This document shows positions 60,520 to 64,000 of a DNA stretch of 64,000 nucleotides, in pieces. Below the pieces are notes generated by a model that ran no database searches, was not told where the DNA came from, and worked only from the letters and a program-made list of their open reading frames with translations. The DNA comes from Polyangium sp. 15x6 (GTDB lineage Bacteria; Myxococcota_A; Polyangia; Polyangiales; Polyangiaceae), in contig NZ_JASBQE010000023.1 in the NCBI RefSeq assembly GCF_029960785.1, positions 1-64,000 on the forward strand, written 5' to 3'. The translations under genes were made by a program, and so were the position numbers. Each line of letters starts with the position of its first letter. Position 1 is the first letter of the stretch.

Positions 60520-60795
60520 ACGCGAGGGGAAGGCGCGTCCACGCAAGGGGAAGGCGCGGGCGCACGAGGGGAGGAGCGCGTTCACGTGAGGGGAAGGCGT
60601 GTCCACGCGACTCGAAGGCGCGTCCACGCGACTCGAAGACGCGTCTACGTGAGGGGAGGAACACGTCCACGCGACTCGAAGGCGCTTCTACGCGCCTCGA
60701 AGGCGCGTCTACGTGAGGGGAGGAACACGTCCACGCGACTCGAAGGCGCGTTCACGCGACTCGAAGGCGCGTTCACGCGACTCGAAGGCGCGTCC
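60520..60795. repeat. Minisatellite of about 13 units of 20-22 bp
   Basis: The 390 bases between the membrane-protein start (60440) and the ABC ATPase stop (60833) contain no gene but a degenerate tandem array. Typical units are ACGCGACTCGAAGGCGCGTCC and ACGTGAGGGGAGGAACACGT. The second type shares its core with the reverse complement of the 43-bp repeat at 5151. Several units begin ACGCG/ACGTG and end CGCGT/CACGT, so each is nearly palindromic at its ends. Confidence 0.9.
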
Positions 60796-60832
60796 ACACG
60801 GTATGCCACGCTCGAACGGCGTGGCGAGGCCT

Positions 60833-61519
60833 TCACGGGACCATTCTACCATGCCGCAAGCGGAGGACGCGCGGGAACGAGGCGAGGAGGTCCGTGTCGT
60901 GCGTGCAGACGACGACGGCTGCGCCTCGGGCGTTCGCGCGACGCAAGAGCGAGACGACGGACGCGGCGCTGGCCTCGTCGAGGTTCGCCGTGGGCTCGTC
61001 GGCGAGCACGACGGCCGGGTCGTTGACGAGCGCGCGGGCGATGGCGACGCGCTGCATTTCGCCGCCCGAGAGGCGCGTGACGTCGTGCCGCGTGCGCGCT
61101 TCGAGGCCAAGCTCGGCGAGGAGCGCCTCGGCCCGCGCGAGGGCCCGGCCGTGATGGCCATGGAGCTTCCAGTGCGGGAGCGCGACGTTGTGGCGCACGT
61201 CGAGCGCCGGCAAGAGGTGAAAGGTCTGGAAGACGAGGCCAATGCCTTCGAGGCGCGCGCGGGCGCGCTCGCGGCTGCTCATGCGCCGGACGCTCTTGCC
61301 GCGCATCGTGATCTCGCCCGAAACATCCGCGTCGAGCAGGCCGAGGATGGCGAGCAGGGTGCTCTTGCCCGAGCCGCTCGGGCCGGCGATGGCGGCGAGC
61401 TCGCCCTCGGCGAGCGTGAACGAGACGTCGTCGAGGGCCCGGACATCGAGGGCCGGCGTGCGGAAGGACCGCGTGACCGAGGCGAGCTCGTAGAGCACGG
61501 GCGCATTCGCCAAGGTCAT
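60833..61519 (-). CDS. ABC transporter ATP-binding protein (LolD/MacB-like)
   Basis: A 228-residue ATPase: Walker A GPSGSGKST, LSGGEMQRVAIARAL signature, Walker B VVLADEPT and a His-loop CTHDTD. It belongs to the LolD/MacB group (VRALDDVSFTLAEGE, FQTFHLLPALDVRHNV). The ATG overlaps the permease stop. Its own stop lies 38 bases from the minisatellite. Confidence 0.93.
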   Translation of the reverse strand: MTLANAPVLYELASVTRSFRTPALDVRALDDVSFTLAEGELAAIAGPSGSGKSTLLAILGLLDADVSGEITMRGKSVRRMSSRERARARLEGIGLVFQTFHLLPALDVRHNVALPHWKLHGHHGRALARAEALLAELGLEARTRHDVTRLSGGEMQRVAIARALVNDPAVVLADEPTANLDEASAASVVSLLRRANARGAAVVVCTHDTDLLASFPRVLRLRHGRMVP

Positions 61520-62694
61520 TCCCTCCGGAGCTCGACGGCAGGCTCGGCGCGCGAGGCGAGGATGGCCGGGACGATGCCCGCGAGGAGCGTCGTAGCAAAG
61601 AGGACGAGGGCCGGGATCAAAAACGAGCGGAGCGTGATGCTCGGGAGGACGACGAACCCGGCGTGGGAGAAAATGGGGTTGTCCTGGAAATACCGACAGA
61701 GGGCGTAACCGAGGCCGCTGCCGAGGACGGTGCCAATCCCGCCGACGAGCAGGGCCTCGAAGAGGTGAATGAGAAAAATTTCGCGCCGTCTGAAGCCGAG
61801 CGCGGCGATGGTGGCGATGCGGCGGCGCTCGTGGAGGACGTGGATGTAGAGCAGCGCGAGGACGGGGATCATGACCGCGACGACGACCATCGTGGTCGAA
61901 ATGGCGGCGAGGGCGCGGTTGCCGTCGATGGCGTTCTTGACGAACGTCTGGGCCTCCCACCAGGTCTCGACTTTCTGCTCGGGGGCGAGCTCGGCGATGC
62001 GCTTCGCCCATTCGCCGGCGCGGGCGTCGTCCGTCGAGAAGACGCGGATCTCGCTGGAGACGCCCGGCTTGCCGAAGAGGTCGCGCAGGGCGCCGATGGG
62101 GACGAAGAGCTCGTAATCGGCGCGGAAGCCGCCCGAGCCACGGAGGACGCCGACGACGCGGAAGACGGCGGAGACCGTTCGAACGTCCTCGCCGACCGAA
62201 AAAGGCAAGGCGACCTTGATCGAGGAGCCGACGCGCGCGTCGAGCTGCTCGGCGAGCTTGGCGCCGACGACCGCGGGCCGCTCGTCGCCCGCGACCATGC
62301 ACCGGCCCTCCGCGAGCTCCTGGCCAAATCCGGCGGCGCGATCTTCCGCGACGGGATCGATGCCGGCGATGCTCGCGGAGGTCGTGCGTTCGCCGTGGAA
62401 GAAAGAGCCCACGTGGACGAGCCGGATCGTGGCGGCGCGGACGAAGGGCTCCGCGGTGATCCGCGCGGCGAGGGCCTCGGCGCCTTCGAACGTGCCGCCG
62501 GACCTCGCCGTGACGCGGACGTGGCCCGTGTCGCGCGAGAGTCCCTTTTCGCGGAGCTCCGCGGTGTAGCCTTCGATGTTGGCGGTGTTCGGGATCTGGA
62601 AGCCGAGCCCGGCCGTCACCGCAGCGAGCAAGAGGACGAACGAGATCCGGCTGCGGACGAGCGTGCGAAAGGCGAGGTAGAAGAGGATCCTCAC
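61516..62694 (-). CDS. ABC transporter permease (LolC/MacB-FtsX-like)
   Basis: A 392-residue permease with an N-terminal helix, a large periplasmic domain at about 40-250 and three C-terminal helices with the FtsX-like signature (LHERRRIATIAALGFRRREI). It moves lipoproteins or other envelope substrates with the ATPase. A GTG start overlaps the stop of the MYXO-CTERM gene (GTGA). Confidence 0.9.
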   Translation of the reverse strand: MRILFYLAFRTLVRSRISFVLLLAAVTAGLGFQIPNTANIEGYTAELREKGLSRDTGHVRVTARSGGTFEGAEALAARITAEPFVRAATIRLVHVGSFFHGERTTSASIAGIDPVAEDRAAGFGQELAEGRCMVAGDERPAVVGAKLAEQLDARVGSSIKVALPFSVGEDVRTVSAVFRVVGVLRGSGGFRADYELFVPIGALRDLFGKPGVSSEIRVFSTDDARAGEWAKRIAELAPEQKVETWWEAQTFVKNAIDGNRALAAISTTMVVVAVMIPVLALLYIHVLHERRRIATIAALGFRRREIFLIHLFEALLVGGIGTVLGSGLGYALCRYFQDNPIFSHAGFVVLPSITLRSFLIPALVLFATTLLAGIVPAILASRAEPAVELRRE

Positions 62695-63044
62695 GCGCGG
62701 CGACGAGGCGCGCTGCGGCGGGACCTGCGGCTGTAGAGCAGCGCGCCGAGGCCGAGGATCCAGGCGCCCGTGGCGCCGTACGTCATGGCGCCGGGGGCCG
62801 CGACGGAGCAGCCCTCCTCCTCCGCCGGTTGTGGCGTCGGCGTGGAGCCGCCCGTCGAGCTCGTGGCGCCGGCGCTCCCGCCGTTGCCGCCCGCGCTTCC
62901 GCCGTTGCCACCGCTCCCGCCGATGCCACCGGTGCCGCCGGCGCCCCCGCTCCCGGACGAGGTCGCGGGGGGCAGGTCCGCGCTGGCGGGCAGGGAGAGA
63001 GCGAGCGGCGCGAGGATACCCAGGACAAACAAGAATTTACGCAT
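62691..63044 (-). CDS. Small Gly-rich protein with MYXO-CTERM-like tail
   Basis: A 117-residue exported protein: signal peptide, a short Gly/Ser/Thr-rich repeat region (GGTGGIGGSGGNGG) and a C-terminal tail with Cys, one hydrophobic helix (GATGAWILGLGALLYSRR) and basic end, as in MYXO-CTERM sorting signals. It is translationally coupled to the ABC permease. The pairing suggests that it might be a substrate or partner of the transporter. Confidence 0.82.
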   Translation of the reverse strand: MRKFLFVLGILAPLALSLPASADLPPATSSGSGGAGGTGGIGGSGGNGGSAGGNGGSAGATSSTGGSTPTPQPAEEEGCSVAAPGAMTYGATGAWILGLGALLYSRRSRRSAPRRRA

Positions 63045-63119
63045 GTCGCGAGGAAAGCAGAAACCGACCCGGACGACAAGAGCCCGGCGCGATTCCGGCT
63101 CGCGAGGCGCGACGTCGGA

Positions 63120-64000
63120 TCAACGGGACGGGGCGCGGGCGACGCGATAGCCACCCCAGAATCCGCGGGGCGGGGACGTCTTCGGCATCGGGTCCGGGGC
63201 CATGCCCCACCCGTACTCGGTCACGGCCTGCTGGAAGAGCGAACGATACGCGTCCTGGAGCGCGACGAGCTCGGCCTTGCCGGCTTCGTCGACGCCGAGC
63301 GCCTCCCAGTACGAATCCCCCTCGGGCAACGCGCCCCAGTCGTTGTCCACGAAGCGCGCGTCGCATTGGCCCGACTGTGTGAGCTCGGCCGGAGCGGCGG
63401 CGAAGCTCCCGGCCGCTTCGCCGAGCTTCGCGACGAACGTGTCGTCGTCGAGGCCCGAGAAAGGGGCGCCCTGCGAGTCGCCGATGTTCAGGAAGTACAT
63501 CGCGTCGCCGAACGCGAAGAAGCCGCTGCCGAGGCCCGCGTCGACGTTCGCGGCGTGCGCGAAGAAATCGGCGGCGAGCGCCTCGTCGAGCGTCCCGTCG
63601 GGGAAGGTGACGACGCCGAACCTCGTCGCGCCGCCCTCCTTGGGCGTGAAATCGGTGAGCAGCACGCTCCATTGCAGCATGACCACGCCGATGGCCGCCG
63701 CGGCGCGCGTCGCGTCCGGCCACGCATCGGGGAGGCGGGTCTGGATGGAGGGATTCGTGTCGTTCTGGTAGCCGCCCGGCGCGTCCTCGGTGGCCAGGTC
63801 GTCGACGTTCACGGCCGCGAAGATGTCCTTCACGAAATGGGCCCGGAGCTCTGCGGTGAACGCGGCGCGCTCGGCGTAGGGGTCATCGGTGGAATCGACC
63901 ATGAAGCCCACGCCGGGCATGGCCTCGTAGGACATCTGGATGAAATCAGGCGTGTACGCCGGAGGCGAGGGGGACGCCTCTTCGTCGTCCGAGCACGCGC
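63120..64000 (-). CDS. Putative lipoprotein, N-terminus beyond the window
   Basis: The reading frame continues to the window end; the ATG at 63935 is internal. Just before the end it reads CSDDEEASPSPPAYTPDF, which is the start of a mature lipoprotein, so the signal peptide lies outside the window. The visible about 290 residues form a soluble domain with several Trp/Tyr (GWGMAPDPMP, GGYRVARAPSR) and one Cys (SGQCDARF). Family unknown. It is 75 bases upstream of the MYXO-CTERM gene and could be the operon's first gene. Confidence 0.7.
   Translation of the reverse strand, partial: ACSDDEEASPSPPAYTPDFIQMSYEAMPGVGFMVDSTDDPYAERAAFTAELRAHFVKDIFAAVNVDDLATEDAPGGYQNDTNPSIQTRLPDAWPDATRAAAAIGVVMLQWSVLLTDFTPKEGGATRFGVVTFPDGTLDEALAADFFAHAANVDAGLGSGFFAFGDAMYFLNIGDSQGAPFSGLDDDTFVAKLGEAAGSFAAAPAELTQSGQCDARFVDNDWGALPEGDSYWEALGVDEAGKAELVALQDAYRSLFQQAVTEYGWGMAPDPMPKTSPPRGFWGGYRVARAPSR

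Noticed and set aside
60520-60795. Short repetitive reading frames (RVNAPSS-like)
   Set aside because: They are simply translations of the minisatellite, open in several frames on both strands.
1-64000. tRNA, rRNA or transposase genes
   Set aside because: I looked for cloverleaf-like segments, conserved rRNA stretches and DDE/HUH transposase motifs and saw none, although without tools small RNA genes could be missed.

Overview
The window is a high-GC stretch (very strong G/C at third codon positions) of what is most likely a myxobacterial chromosome, probably Polyangiales (Sorangium/Polyangium-like). Supporting signs are Hanks-type Ser/Thr kinases with a C-terminal membrane anchor, a MYXO-CTERM-type sorting tail, many lipoproteins, PGRS-like glycine-rich secreted proteins, PEGA/TPR-type proteins, a DUF3516 Ski2-like helicase, PAS-STAS regulators and dispersed palindromic repeats. 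No rRNA, tRNA, CRISPR array, transposase or integrase was seen. The taxonomic call is an inference from gene content.

Layout. (1) 0.02-5.4 kb: a palindrome array, a few membrane proteins and lipoproteins, a radical SAM/SPASM gene with two membrane-protein partners, and an AAA ATPase + DUF4276 pair that looks like a two-gene defence cassette, followed by a 43-bp tandem repeat. (2) 5.4-18 kb: purine degradation. A membrane urate oxidase (PuuD) stands apart from a long operon (kinase, M19 dipeptidase, DUF1232 protein, allantoinase, allantoicase, OHCU decarboxylase, HIU hydrolase). Together these cover urate to ureidoglycolate plus urea. A DUF6986 (HpcH/HpaI-like) gene lies just downstream. (3) 18-34 kb: a Ski2-like helicase, then two [PEGA/TPR-type + PGRS-like lipoprotein] pairs in convergent mirror image, the second behind a Ser/Thr kinase. 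An ABM-fold monooxygenase, an iron alcohol dehydrogenase, an agmatinase-family enzyme and a PAS-STAS protein follow.

(4) 34-43.5 kb and 55.5-60.4 kb: two halves of what looks like one unusual fatty-acyl or polyketide pathway. The first half has a FabZ-like dehydratase, two tandem ketosynthase pairs (each an intact Cys-His-His enzyme followed by a partner without the nucleophile), a FabG-like reductase and a nitroreductase. It is divergent from a Tes/MJ0619-type radical SAM enzyme and its SDR. The second half has a long acyl carrier protein, a second radical SAM + SDR pair in the same order and overlap, an atypical SDR and two membrane proteins, one rich in His motifs. This is the most interesting system in the window. 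I infer a highly reduced or polyene acyl chain that is cross-linked or cyclised by radical chemistry; the product is unknown.

(5) 43.5-55.4 kb, between the halves: signalling genes (response regulator-PAS, a divergent RR-PAS-GAF-histidine kinase, a PAS-STAS protein, two V4R sensors), an M20 peptidase behind a perfect 18-bp inverted repeat, a Tat-type lipoprotein aldo/keto reductase, a Cys-rich lipoprotein, CutA and a second aldo/keto reductase. (6) 60.5-64 kb: a second minisatellite of about 13 units sharing a core with the one at 5.2 kb, then a Lol/Mac-type ABC transporter operon with a MYXO-CTERM protein, and a lipoprotein gene cut by the window end.
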